NCBI GenBank assembly: GCA_029266295.1
Contig: JAQSXD010000064.1
Span: forward strand, 1-11,810
DNA length: 11,810 bases
Origin: Bacillota bacterium
GTDB taxonomy: Bacteria > Bacillota > Clostridia > Peptostreptococcales > Anaerovoracaceae
Direction: 5' to 3'
Shown here: positions 5,382 through 11,810 of the stretch, piece after piece
Layout of the letters: every line of letters starts with the position of its first letter
How positions within the stretch are numbered: the stretch's first letter is position 1
The notes under the pieces: model-generated
Told to the model about the DNA's origin: nothing
The model's input: only the letters and a program-made list of their open reading frames with translations
Databases searched by the model: none
Program-made: the position numbers and the translations under genes

Positions 5382-6707
5382 ATGAAGCGAACTATGATAC
5401 CTGCATTGTTGATCTTGACGATGATGACAATGAGCAGCATATCGGGCGTATATGCGGATGAGGCGGCAACGGGCACCACCGCAGAAAAAAGTGCTGAAAA
5501 TATAAAGACTGAGGATATCAAGAAAACAGAAAATCCAAAAGCTGAGGACATTAAGAAAACAGAAAATCCAAAAGCCGAGGACATTAAGGAAACTGAAAGC
5601 TCAAAAGACGAGGATATTAAGGAAACTGAAAGTAAGGAAACAGAAACAATTGCGGGACTTGTATTTACCGGTCCGGCTACGGATCTAACCCTGGATCGGG
5701 CCCTTACTGATGCCTTGACAAGCGGAGCATCCATAAAAGCTGCAGAAATTCAAAAGCAAGCGGATGCAGCAAATGCAAAGGTCAATGCAGAATCCCTTTC
5801 CAAGATGAATGCGACCAATAAAGATGAAAACAGCAGCAACACCTACTCAAAATCAGAGATGGATAAAGTTAAAAAAGCAACCGATTATTATAGCACAATG
5901 GCAGATCGAAATTTTGAAGCAGCCAAAAACGCAATTACGTACAAGGTGAACAATGCGTATTATTCACTGCTGAACGCGGAGGAAGGCGTTAGGATTGCGA
6001 AAGAAAACGTAACGCTTCAGAAAAATCTTTTGACACTTGTCAACGAAAAGCTGTCTCTGGGGGTTGCATCAAAGCAGGACGTTTTGAACGCGGAGATGAA
6101 CCTTAACAATGCACAGTCCGCGCTGAGCAGCGCCGAGGTTTCTTTGGCAGAGAAAAAAATTGCTTTCAATAATGAGCTGGGGTATGAGGATATGCAGAGG
6201 ATCAGGCTGACTTCAGAACTTTCGCTTAAGAATATATCGGCGCTTTCGGTCGATACGGCGATAACGGATGCAGTGGCAAAGCGAAATGAGCTGTATACCA
6301 GCGCCTTCAATATTTATACGGCTGAAAAAGAATTGAATAACTATACCGCATATCCCAAGAGCTCGGCAAAATATCTAACCGCTTTAAACAACTATCATTC
6401 GGCGCAAAACAGCTATAACAGCAAGGAAGATTCCATTAAGAAGGAAGTGCGGATCAATTACGCGAACATGATGAACAGTAAAGTTTTGGCAGAGAATTCA
6501 AAGCTCAGTGCTGGAAAGGCAAAGGAATCCTACGAGATCAATCTATCGAAATATAAGCTGGGACTGGCAACACTGAGTGAGGTTCAGCAGGCGCAGATCA
6601 GTTGGGCCGAAGGGGAAAAATCTTATGCCGAATCAATTTTAAACTGCAATCTTGCGATCATCACATATGAATTGTCCGCTACTGTTGGAATGAGCAGTGC
6701 GATCTAA
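5382..6707 (+). CDS. TolC-like secreted coiled-coil protein of a tripartite exporter
   Basis: The protein has 441 residues. The start is ATG 5382 after AAAGGAGGAG; the frame opens earlier but would run into the preceding terminator. A signal peptide covers residues 1-25, with likely cleavage after VYA. Residues 43-89 are a Lys/Glu-rich linker of about 11-residue repeats. From about 100 the pattern is that of the outer-membrane efflux protein family (PF02321): the start LTLDRALTDALTSG (102-115), long amphipathic helices, and the paired turns LSLGVASKQDVLNAEMNLNNA (225-245) and YKLGLATLSEVQQAQ (391-405), which mark the two internal repeats. In diderms this family forms the outer-membrane channel. 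Here it is the first gene before MFP, ATPase and permease genes, so a role in the same export machine is likely. How it works in an apparent monoderm is unknown. The gap to the next start is 19 nt. Confidence 0.8.
   Translation: MKRTMIPALLILTMMTMSSISGVYADEAATGTTAEKSAENIKTEDIKKTENPKAEDIKKTENPKAEDIKETESSKDEDIKETESKETETIAGLVFTGPATDLTLDRALTDALTSGASIKAAEIQKQADAANAKVNAESLSKMNATNKDENSSNTYSKSEMDKVKKATDYYSTMADRNFEAAKNAITYKVNNAYYSLLNAEEGVRIAKENVTLQKNLLTLVNEKLSLGVASKQDVLNAEMNLNNAQSALSSAEVSLAEKKIAFNNELGYEDMQRIRLTSELSLKNISALSVDTAITDAVAKRNELYTSAFNIYTAEKELNNYTAYPKSSAKYLTALNNYHSAQNSYNSKEDSIKKEVRINYANMMNSKVLAENSKLSAGKAKESYEINLSKYKLGLATLSEVQQAQISWAEGEKSYAESILNCNLAIITYELSATVGMSSAI
5508..5636 (+). repeat. 33-nt tandem repeat coding a charged linker
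   Basis: Units lie at 5508-5540, 5541-5573, 5574-5606 and a shorter 5607-5636. They encode TEDIKKTENPK, AEDIKKTENPK, AEDIKETESSK and DEDIKETESK. The second half of unit 1 and of unit 2 is identical in DNA, which points to recent duplication and a possible site of length variation. Confidence 0.8.
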
Positions 6708-6726
6708 ATACGGAGGAAATAAAATC

Positions 6727-7896
6727 ATGAAAAAGGTGTTAAACCTCAGCAGGAAACAGAAAATAGTCTCAGCGGCGGTGATCCTGCTGGCCGCAGCAGC
6801 TTTCCTTATAATCAGAGGGTTTGCAGGCCCAACATCGGCGGCAGAAGAGCAAGCAATTGCCGTAAAACAGGACCTGGCAAAGTATTACACATTCAGCGGA
6901 AATATTGAGTCCAGTGAGGTACAGAATGTAACCGCGACAACCAATGAGCCTGTTAAAAAGTTTTATGTTGAAGAAGGAGACAAAGTAAACATCGGAGATC
7001 TGCTTTACGAAGTGGATAGCAACACCATACAATCAACCCTTACCACCGCATCCACAACCCTCTCCAATGCAAAAACGGGTTACGCATCCAGCAAGCTTGA
7101 CTATGAGCGGAAGCAGGATCTTTATAATATGGGAGGCATCAGCCTTTCGGAGCTGGAGGCGGCAAGAGACAACCTGACTTCTGCTCAGAACCAGGTGACG
7201 CAGGCGCAGGCCTCATATGCCCAGGCGCAAAAGCAATATGGTGACACGAAGCGCTATGCAGAGGTTTCTGGTGAAGTATCTAAGAAATACGTGAAAGAGA
7301 ATGAATCCATCATACCGGGAAACGCCATTATGGACATCGTTAACTATGATGATCTGGAAATCATTGTTAAGGTAGATGAGTATGATTTATCCGCAGTTTC
7401 CGAAGGAATGGAGGTTTCCGTCTACTTAGAATCTATCAATAAAACGGTAACGGGCACCATTTCAGAAATCGCACGGGGCGCCAGCGTTACCAATGGCGTT
7501 TCCTATTTCAACACCACAGTAAAGCTGCCGCAGGATTCTGACCTTCGTGTGGGCTTATCTGCTGAAGTGAAGGCAGCAGCCCAGAGTGTAAAGGATGCAG
7601 TGACCGTTCCGGTAGCAGCCATTTTGTATGAGGGGTCAAATGCATATGTGCAGCATCATGACGAGAAGGGGAAACTCGAGAAACTTCCAATTACAGTGGG
7701 AATCAGCAACGGTGTTGACATCGAGATCAAAGAAGGCCTCAAGGAAGGGGATGTTGTGATTTACAGCGGAAAGAATGGGGCATCAGGAGCTGCAGGTGCA
7801 GGAGGTGCAACGGAAGGAAATCAAGGCGGCTTCGGCCCGCCTCCAAGTCAAACCGGGGGTCAAACGGGTTCATCCGGCGGAACGGGGGGATTCTAA
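6727..7896 (+). CDS. Membrane-fusion protein (MacA/HlyD-like) of the exporter
   Basis: The protein has 389 residues. The start is ATG 6727 after CGGAGGAAA. A single N-terminal membrane anchor spans about 12-33. Then come the first lipoyl half (VKKFYVEEGDKVNIGDLLYEVD motif region, 76-97), an alpha-helical hairpin (about 100-172) rich in Ala, Gln and Ser, the second lipoyl half (about 176-206), a beta-barrel (about 208-285) and a membrane-proximal domain (about 286-349). Residues 351-389 are a tail with 16 Gly in 39 residues plus Pro and Gln, outside the known folds. MFPs link the MacB-type permease to the outer component, here the TolC-like protein upstream. The stop overlaps the next start by one base (TAATG), so translation is coupled. 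No lipobox Cys was seen. Confidence 0.88.
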   Translation: MKKVLNLSRKQKIVSAAVILLAAAAFLIIRGFAGPTSAAEEQAIAVKQDLAKYYTFSGNIESSEVQNVTATTNEPVKKFYVEEGDKVNIGDLLYEVDSNTIQSTLTTASTTLSNAKTGYASSKLDYERKQDLYNMGGISLSELEAARDNLTSAQNQVTQAQASYAQAQKQYGDTKRYAEVSGEVSKKYVKENESIIPGNAIMDIVNYDDLEIIVKVDEYDLSAVSEGMEVSVYLESINKTVTGTISEIARGASVTNGVSYFNTTVKLPQDSDLRVGLSAEVKAAAQSVKDAVTVPVAAILYEGSNAYVQHHDEKGKLEKLPITVGISNGVDIEIKEGLKEGDVVIYSGKNGASGAAGAGGATEGNQGGFGPPPSQTGGQTGSSGGTGGF

Positions 7897-8576
7897 TGAG
7901 TGAAATTCTCAGCATGAAACAAATTATAAAAGAATACCAGATGGGCGACGAAACCTCAACCGTATTAAAAGGAATCAATTTAAATGTGAATGCCGGAGAA
8001 TTCCTGGCGATACTCGGTCCGTCAGGTTCGGGAAAATCAACGCTTATGAATATCATAGGCTGTCTGGATACGCCCACTTCCGGCGAATACATCCTGTCAG
8101 GAAGAGAGATTGCCAACCAGGATGAAAAGGCTCTTGCGCATATCAGAAGAAAGGAAATCGGGTTTATCTTCCAATCCTTTTACCTGCTGTCCCGTCAAAC
8201 CGCACTGAAAAATGTAGAGCTGCCCCTTGTCTATTCTGGATCGGATAAAAAAATCCGGCGAGAGATGGCGGAGGATTTACTGAAGAAGGTAGGACTTGAG
8301 GAGAAAACCAATCATCTGCCCCGGCAGCTTTCGGGAGGGCAGCAGCAGAGAGTGGCCATTGCAAGGGCCTTAATCAACAATCCCACAATTCTTTTGGCCG
8401 ACGAACCCACCGGAGCCTTGGATCAGAAAACGGGACATCAGGTTATGGAGCTGTTTCATCAGCTCAATAGTGAGGGAAGAACCATCATTATGATTACCCA
8501 TGATGTGAACTTAGCAAAGCAGGCCAAAAGAGTTGTCCAGATACTGGACGGCAATCTCATGGAGGAGGTGGTGTAG
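7896..8576 (+). CDS. MacB/LolD-type ABC transporter ATPase
   Basis: This 226-residue protein is a complete nucleotide-binding domain of the LolD/MacB type that powers the permease encoded next. Walker A is GPSGSGKST (41-49), the Q-loop Gln is 93, the signature is LSGGQ (145-149), Walker B is ILLADE (165-170) with catalytic Glu170, the D-loop follows as PTGALD, and the switch His is 202 (ITHD). The start overlaps the MFP stop by one base, with a G-rich ribosome binding site (7885-7889) inside the MFP tail codons. Its stop is directly followed by the permease start, so the three genes are translationally linked. The substrate cannot be told from the ATPase; this subfamily exports peptides, antibiotics or lipoproteins. 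Confidence 0.95.
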   Translation: MSEILSMKQIIKEYQMGDETSTVLKGINLNVNAGEFLAILGPSGSGKSTLMNIIGCLDTPTSGEYILSGREIANQDEKALAHIRRKEIGFIFQSFYLLSRQTALKNVELPLVYSGSDKKIRREMAEDLLKKVGLEEKTNHLPRQLSGGQQQRVAIARALINNPTILLADEPTGALDQKTGHQVMELFHQLNSEGRTIIMITHDVNLAKQAKRVVQILDGNLMEEVV

Positions 8577-9770
8577 ATGCTGAAAGAAAATCTTATCATG
8601 GCATGGGACAATATCAGAAACAGCAAAATGCGCTCCTTTCTGACCTCGCTTGGGATCGTCATCGGGGTGGCCGCAGTCATTGCCCTCATCACCATCGTGC
8701 AAAGCGCCACGGGAGAAATGATGTCCCAGTTCGAAAGCCTTGGCACCGATAAGATCACGGTAACGGCCACCGGGAATCCTTTGAAGTCGGGCCTGAATTC
8801 CAGTGATTTGAAAACGCTGGAAGCGCTGGACAATGTGGCGGGCGTTGCCCCATCTGTCTCAATTACCGGTTCTGCCGGCCGCCAGGGAATCCTTCTCGAC
8901 GAGGTTTCGATCATGGGGAAGAATGAAAAGTTCTTTGAAGCAGATACTACAGAAATGATGCAGGGGCGCAAATTAGCAGCATCGGACATGGATGGGAATA
9001 CCTATGTCTGCGTCATCGATCAGGATATTGCCAAAAGTATGTTTATCAATGAGAACCCCTTGGAGCAGCGAATTATGGTAAACGGGCAGAGTTATGCAGT
9101 GGTGGGCGTAAGGGACACGGAAAGTACCAGTGATCTCATGGCCGGAATGAACTCAAGCAGCTCCGCTGACGGCACGATTATTATTCCTTACAAAAATGCC
9201 CTTGCGTTATCGGGAGCGTCAAATTACTCCACCGTTGACGTTTATTTTGAAAACACCGATCTTTCTGATCAAACCATCGCAGACGTAGAAGGGGTATTGG
9301 ATGCAGCGTTCAACTATAAAGACAACAGTTACAGCATCATGAACCTGGGAAGTTTGCTGGATATGATGAATACCATGAGCACCTTGCTGTCGGCCCTTCT
9401 TGCAGGGATCGCATCCATTGCACTTGTGGTGGGAGGAATCGGTATCATGAATATGATGCTGGTGTCCGTTACCGAACGAACCAAGGAAATCGGGCTCAGA
9501 AAAGCCCTGGGCGCTGACCCGTTACAAATACAGGTGCTCTTTATCATCGAGGCACTTGCACTTTCGCTGGCTGGTGGAATCATCGGTATCGTTCTGGGGC
9601 TCGGGATTTCCGTTGTTGCAACCATGCTCATCGGAACAGCGTTTGCAATTTCATGGGGAGCCATCGGACTTGGCGCAGGATTCTCCATTGCAGTAGGGCT
9701 GATCTTCGGCTGGACACCGGCGAAAAAGGCCAGCAGTTTGAAGCCGATCGACGCCTTGAGGACAGACTAA
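8577..9770 (+). CDS. MacB-type ABC transporter permease
   Basis: This 397-residue MacB/FtsX-type permease has four membrane segments in the order TM1 (about 21-43), a large extracytoplasmic MacB_PCD domain (about 45-260), TM2 (about 270-295), TM3 (about 319-347) and TM4 (about 355-379). The N-terminal NIRNSKMRSFLTSLGIVIGV and the cytoplasmic coupling helix with ERTKEIGLRKALGA (300-313) are family hallmarks, as is the closing PAKKASSLKPIDALR. The ATPase is encoded separately, unlike fused E. coli MacB. Such mechanotransmission pumps act from the outer face of the membrane with an MFP. The start follows the ATPase stop without a gap, and its ribosome binding site, GGAGGAGG, lies in the ATPase end. 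Confidence 0.94.
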   Translation: MLKENLIMAWDNIRNSKMRSFLTSLGIVIGVAAVIALITIVQSATGEMMSQFESLGTDKITVTATGNPLKSGLNSSDLKTLEALDNVAGVAPSVSITGSAGRQGILLDEVSIMGKNEKFFEADTTEMMQGRKLAASDMDGNTYVCVIDQDIAKSMFINENPLEQRIMVNGQSYAVVGVRDTESTSDLMAGMNSSSSADGTIIIPYKNALALSGASNYSTVDVYFENTDLSDQTIADVEGVLDAAFNYKDNSYSIMNLGSLLDMMNTMSTLLSALLAGIASIALVVGGIGIMNMMLVSVTERTKEIGLRKALGADPLQIQVLFIIEALALSLAGGIIGIVLGLGISVVATMLIGTAFAISWGAIGLGAGFSIAVGLIFGWTPAKKASSLKPIDALRTD

Positions 9771-9808
9771 GCGCTTTGAGAACAGCCACATTTGAATATG
9801 GCTTGTGC

Positions 9809-9838
9809 TTGAAGAATGGGCTAGGGGTTTGGTATAAT
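9809..9838 (+). promoter_or_regulatory. Strong extended -10 promoter of the two-component system
   Basis: TTGAAG (9809-9814) and a perfect TATAAT (9833-9838) are 18 bp apart, and TGG before the hexamer supplies the extended -10 TGn. Transcription should begin near 9845, giving a leader of about 100 nt before the kinase. It gives the kinase-regulator pair expression independent of the export operon, although no clear terminator separates the two. Confidence 0.75.
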
Positions 9839-9856
9839 GAAGGCAAACAAGGAGTC

Positions 9857-9930
9857 GCGATTCACAGCTTGCAGAGTGAAGCCCGTTGGATGAAGCATCA
9901 CCCAACGCCATCCCCGCAGCTGTGAATCGC
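9857..9930 (+). promoter_or_regulatory. Structured leader RNA upstream of the histidine kinase
   Basis: GCGATTCACAGCT (9857-9869) and AGCTGTGAATCGC (9918-9930) are perfect 13-bp inverted repeats, extended by GC/GC across a one-base bulge. They enclose a second perfect stem, CGTTGG (9884-9889) with CCAACG (9902-9907), plus an alternative GATG/CATC. The whole lies between the promoter start site and the kinase start at 9949. No U tract follows, so it is not a terminator. The kinase ribosome binding site (G run 9939-9944) is just outside. A mini-ORF ATG 9890 to TGA 9925 ends inside the right arm. No known riboswitch class was recognised. Confidence 0.55.
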
Positions 9931-9948
9931 AACGATACGGGGGGCGGT

Positions 9949-11358
9949 ATGAACATTAAAAATAAAATTTTATTATCCAGCTTTTTGATGATGCTGTTAT
10001 CGCTCATTGCGCTGCTTGTGGTGGGCGGATTTGTCATTCGATCCTTTGCAAGCGCTTTCGCCGACGACAGTGTTAATATTGTGAATAAGAATGCATTTGC
10101 TGTGGAAGATCAGCTGGCGTCTTTCAATGCTGCGGGAGAGGGTTGGGAATCTTTGGATGACATTCTGTCCCAGTATCGGTACGAACTTTTTGTAATTCGG
10201 AATAATGAGGTAGTATTTCCCAAGAGCGATCAGGTACCTAAGGAGATAACAAATTTTCTCAGCACGGGTAACTGGATGGAGGAACCGAGAACCATCAATA
10301 TTGCTGGAATTACCATTGTGGGAACAAGAGAAGGAGACTATACCATTGCTGCAATTCATGGAAAGCAAGCGGGAGTTGCCAATATCCACCGAAATATAGA
10401 GTTAATCCTGAAATCTTTTATTATTATCGGAATTGCGGCGATGGCTATCATCCTGCTGATCAGCCAGGTTTTTACGAATTGGCTGATCAAGAGGATTATG
10501 CGTCCGATTAATGCGCTGACAGCAGGAGCCAATCGGATTGTCCAAGGAAATCTGTCTGAACCGGTGATTTACAAAGGTAAGGACGAACTGACTGCTGTCA
10601 TTTCAACCTTCAATCAAATGCAAACCTATCTGCTGGAGGAACGGAAGAGAAATGCTTCCTTTGAAAAGGCACGTACCGACATGATCGCGGGAATATCCCA
10701 CGACCTGAGAACCCCGCTGACTTCGGTAAAGGGATATATCAAAGGACTGCGGGACGGTGTGGCATCCACACCGGAAAAGCAGGAACAGTATCTATCCATC
10801 GCCTATAATAAAGCCAGCGAAATGGATGCTCTTCTGCAGAAGCTTTTTTATTTTTCAAAACTAGAAACAGGGAATCTGCCTCTGGTGCTGAACAATGATG
10901 ATCTGGGGCAATTTGTAAGGAAGTATGTGGCGCAGAATCAAGCTGAACTATCCCAGAGAAAAGCAACCGTCAATGTTGATCGTGCAGAGCTTGGCCATGT
11001 TGTCTCTATGGATACAGAGCAAATGAACCGGGTGCTTACCAATCTAATCGACAATTCTATTAAATATGCAAGGGCAGAAACACTGAATTTGAACCTATAC
11101 GTTTGGAGGGACAAGGAGAACGTACACCTGAGCGTTTCTGATAATGGACAGGGCGTGCCGGAAGAACAGCTCGCCAATCTATTTGTTCAGTTTTGGAGAG
11201 GGGATGAATCAAGGGGGAATCGAGACGGAGGAGGAGGCAGCGGCTTGGGACTCAATATTGTGAAGCATATCGTAGAGGCCCACGGGGGAACTGTTTCTGC
11301 ACGGAATGAAAATGGTTTGGTAGTAGACGTGGCGCTGCCTGCCGGAAAGGAGGGATAG
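9949..11358 (+). CDS. Membrane sensor histidine kinase
   Basis: The protein has 469 residues. The start is ATG 9949 just after a G-rich ribosome binding site; an upstream in-frame TTG would place polar residues ahead of the membrane helix and sits inside the leader stem. TM1 spans about 8-31, an extracytoplasmic sensor domain 32-153, TM2 154-177 and HAMP about 178-230. The dimerisation domain has the phospho-acceptor His251 in SHDLRTPLTSVKGY. The ATP-binding domain has the N box NLIDNSIKYA (365-374), G1 DNGQGVP (398-404), F box around 412-416, and G2 GGSGLGL (429-435). It should autophosphorylate and pass phosphate to the regulator encoded next. The sensor domain matches no family I can name. 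Position behind the exporter suggests it senses the exporter's substrate or envelope stress. The stop is one nucleotide before the next start codon. Confidence 0.94.
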   Translation: MNIKNKILLSSFLMMLLSLIALLVVGGFVIRSFASAFADDSVNIVNKNAFAVEDQLASFNAAGEGWESLDDILSQYRYELFVIRNNEVVFPKSDQVPKEITNFLSTGNWMEEPRTINIAGITIVGTREGDYTIAAIHGKQAGVANIHRNIELILKSFIIIGIAAMAIILLISQVFTNWLIKRIMRPINALTAGANRIVQGNLSEPVIYKGKDELTAVISTFNQMQTYLLEERKRNASFEKARTDMIAGISHDLRTPLTSVKGYIKGLRDGVASTPEKQEQYLSIAYNKASEMDALLQKLFYFSKLETGNLPLVLNNDDLGQFVRKYVAQNQAELSQRKATVNVDRAELGHVVSMDTEQMNRVLTNLIDNSIKYARAETLNLNLYVWRDKENVHLSVSDNGQGVPEEQLANLFVQFWRGDESRGNRDGGGGSGLGLNIVKHIVEAHGGTVSARNENGLVVDVALPAGKEG

Positions 11359-11359
11359 A

Positions 11360-11810
11360 ATGGGAAGGATATTGATCGTGGAGGACGATGTTGAAATCTC
11401 CATGCTGGAGAGAGATTATCTGGAGATCAATGGATTTGAAGCAGAAATTATTTCAGACGGGAGCATCGCGGTACAAACCGCCTTAAACGGGGAATACGAC
11501 CTGATTCTTTTGGATTTAATGCTGCCGGGCTGTAATGGTTACGAGATCTGCCGGGAGCTTCGGGACCGAATCGATATCCCGATCCTTATGGTCACAGCTA
11601 GATCGGAGTCGGTGGATAAGATACGCGGGCTGGGCCTTGGAGCGGATGATTATATTGCAAAGCCCTTTGATCCCGCAGAGCTGGTTGCAAGAATCAAATC
11701 ACATCTGAGCCGTTACGAAAGGCTGAAGGGGTCACTTAAGGGCGGAACGGCGGCGGCGGATGATTCCATCGTCATCGGAGAATTGAAAATATTGCCGAGA
11801 AGCTGGAAGG
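11360..11810 (+). CDS. OmpR/PhoB-type response regulator (3' end outside window)
   Basis: 150 codons are visible. ATG 11360 follows AAAGGAGGG and lies one base beyond the kinase stop, which indicates coupled translation. The receiver domain (about 3-118) has the acidic pair Asp9/Asp10, the phospho-acceptor Asp52 in LLDLMLPG, Thr79 in MVTA, and Lys101 in AKPF. A linker with Lys, Gly and Ala (about 119-134) leads into IVIGELKILPRSWK, the first strands expected of a winged-helix OmpR-type domain, and the window ends there. It should be phosphorylated by the kinase upstream and act as a DNA-binding transcription factor, most likely for the adjacent export operon. That target is inferred from position only. 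Confidence 0.93.
   Translation, partial: MGRILIVEDDVEISMLERDYLEINGFEAEIISDGSIAVQTALNGEYDLILLDLMLPGCNGYEICRELRDRIDIPILMVTARSESVDKIRGLGLGADDYIAKPFDPAELVARIKSHLSRYERLKGSLKGGTAAADDSIVIGELKILPRSWK

Noticed and set aside
7739..8116. 125-codon minus-strand frame opposite MFP and ATPase genes
   Set aside because: It covers the Walker A region of a clear ATPase gene and has no start signal or family features.
9784..9803. Hairpin AGCCA/TGGCT after the permease as terminator
   Set aside because: It has a short stem with a C-A mismatch and no following T run; read-through into the two-component genes is possible.

Overview
The window reads as chromosomal DNA of an anaerobic, spore-forming Firmicute of the class Clostridia. 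The grounds are moderate GC content with strong AGGAGG-type ribosome binding sites, a small spore-protein-like gene, a CotJC-like manganese catalase, an Asn-rich clostridial-type microprotein and sigma-G-like promoter motifs. I cannot name the species; a relative of Anaerovoracaceae/Eubacteriales is only a guess. No IS element, CRISPR array, tRNA or rRNA was seen.

Region 1 (1-2655) looks sporulation-linked. It holds a minus-strand DUF3787-like spore protein whose stop codon lies inside a perfect terminator hairpin. A plus-strand 65-residue Asn/Gln/Arg protein follows, built on a 19-residue repeat. Next comes a metal-dependent amidohydrolase (imidazolonepropionase-like), then a convergent manganese catalase with all five expected Mn ligands. 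A bidirectional terminator separates the convergent pair. Two of these genes carry sigma-G-like promoters with the same 17-bp spacer.

Region 2 (2656-5242) contains a minus-strand YtcJ-type amidohydrolase with a damaged metal site, probably a pseudoenzyme or an altered enzyme. It is divergent from a compact, leaderless subtilisin-like (S8) protein. The 296-bp gap between them is crowded with inverted repeats and has a likely promoter in each direction.

Region 3 (5243-11810) is a tripartite export operon followed by a two-component system. The operon encodes a TolC-like secreted coiled-coil protein, a membrane-fusion protein, a MacB-type ATPase and a MacB-type permease. The last three are tightly or overlappingly spaced. 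A strong extended -10 promoter then drives a sensor histidine kinase and an OmpR-type response regulator, which is cut by the window edge. Between this promoter and the kinase lies a leader with a perfect 13-bp long-range stem enclosing a second hairpin and a possible 11-codon mini-ORF. The likely logic is that the kinase senses an extracytoplasmic signal and the regulator controls the exporter upstream. A 22-bp-spaced direct repeat ahead of the TolC-like gene is a candidate operator. A TolC-like partner in an apparently single-membrane organism and the structured kinase leader are the points most worth a second look.
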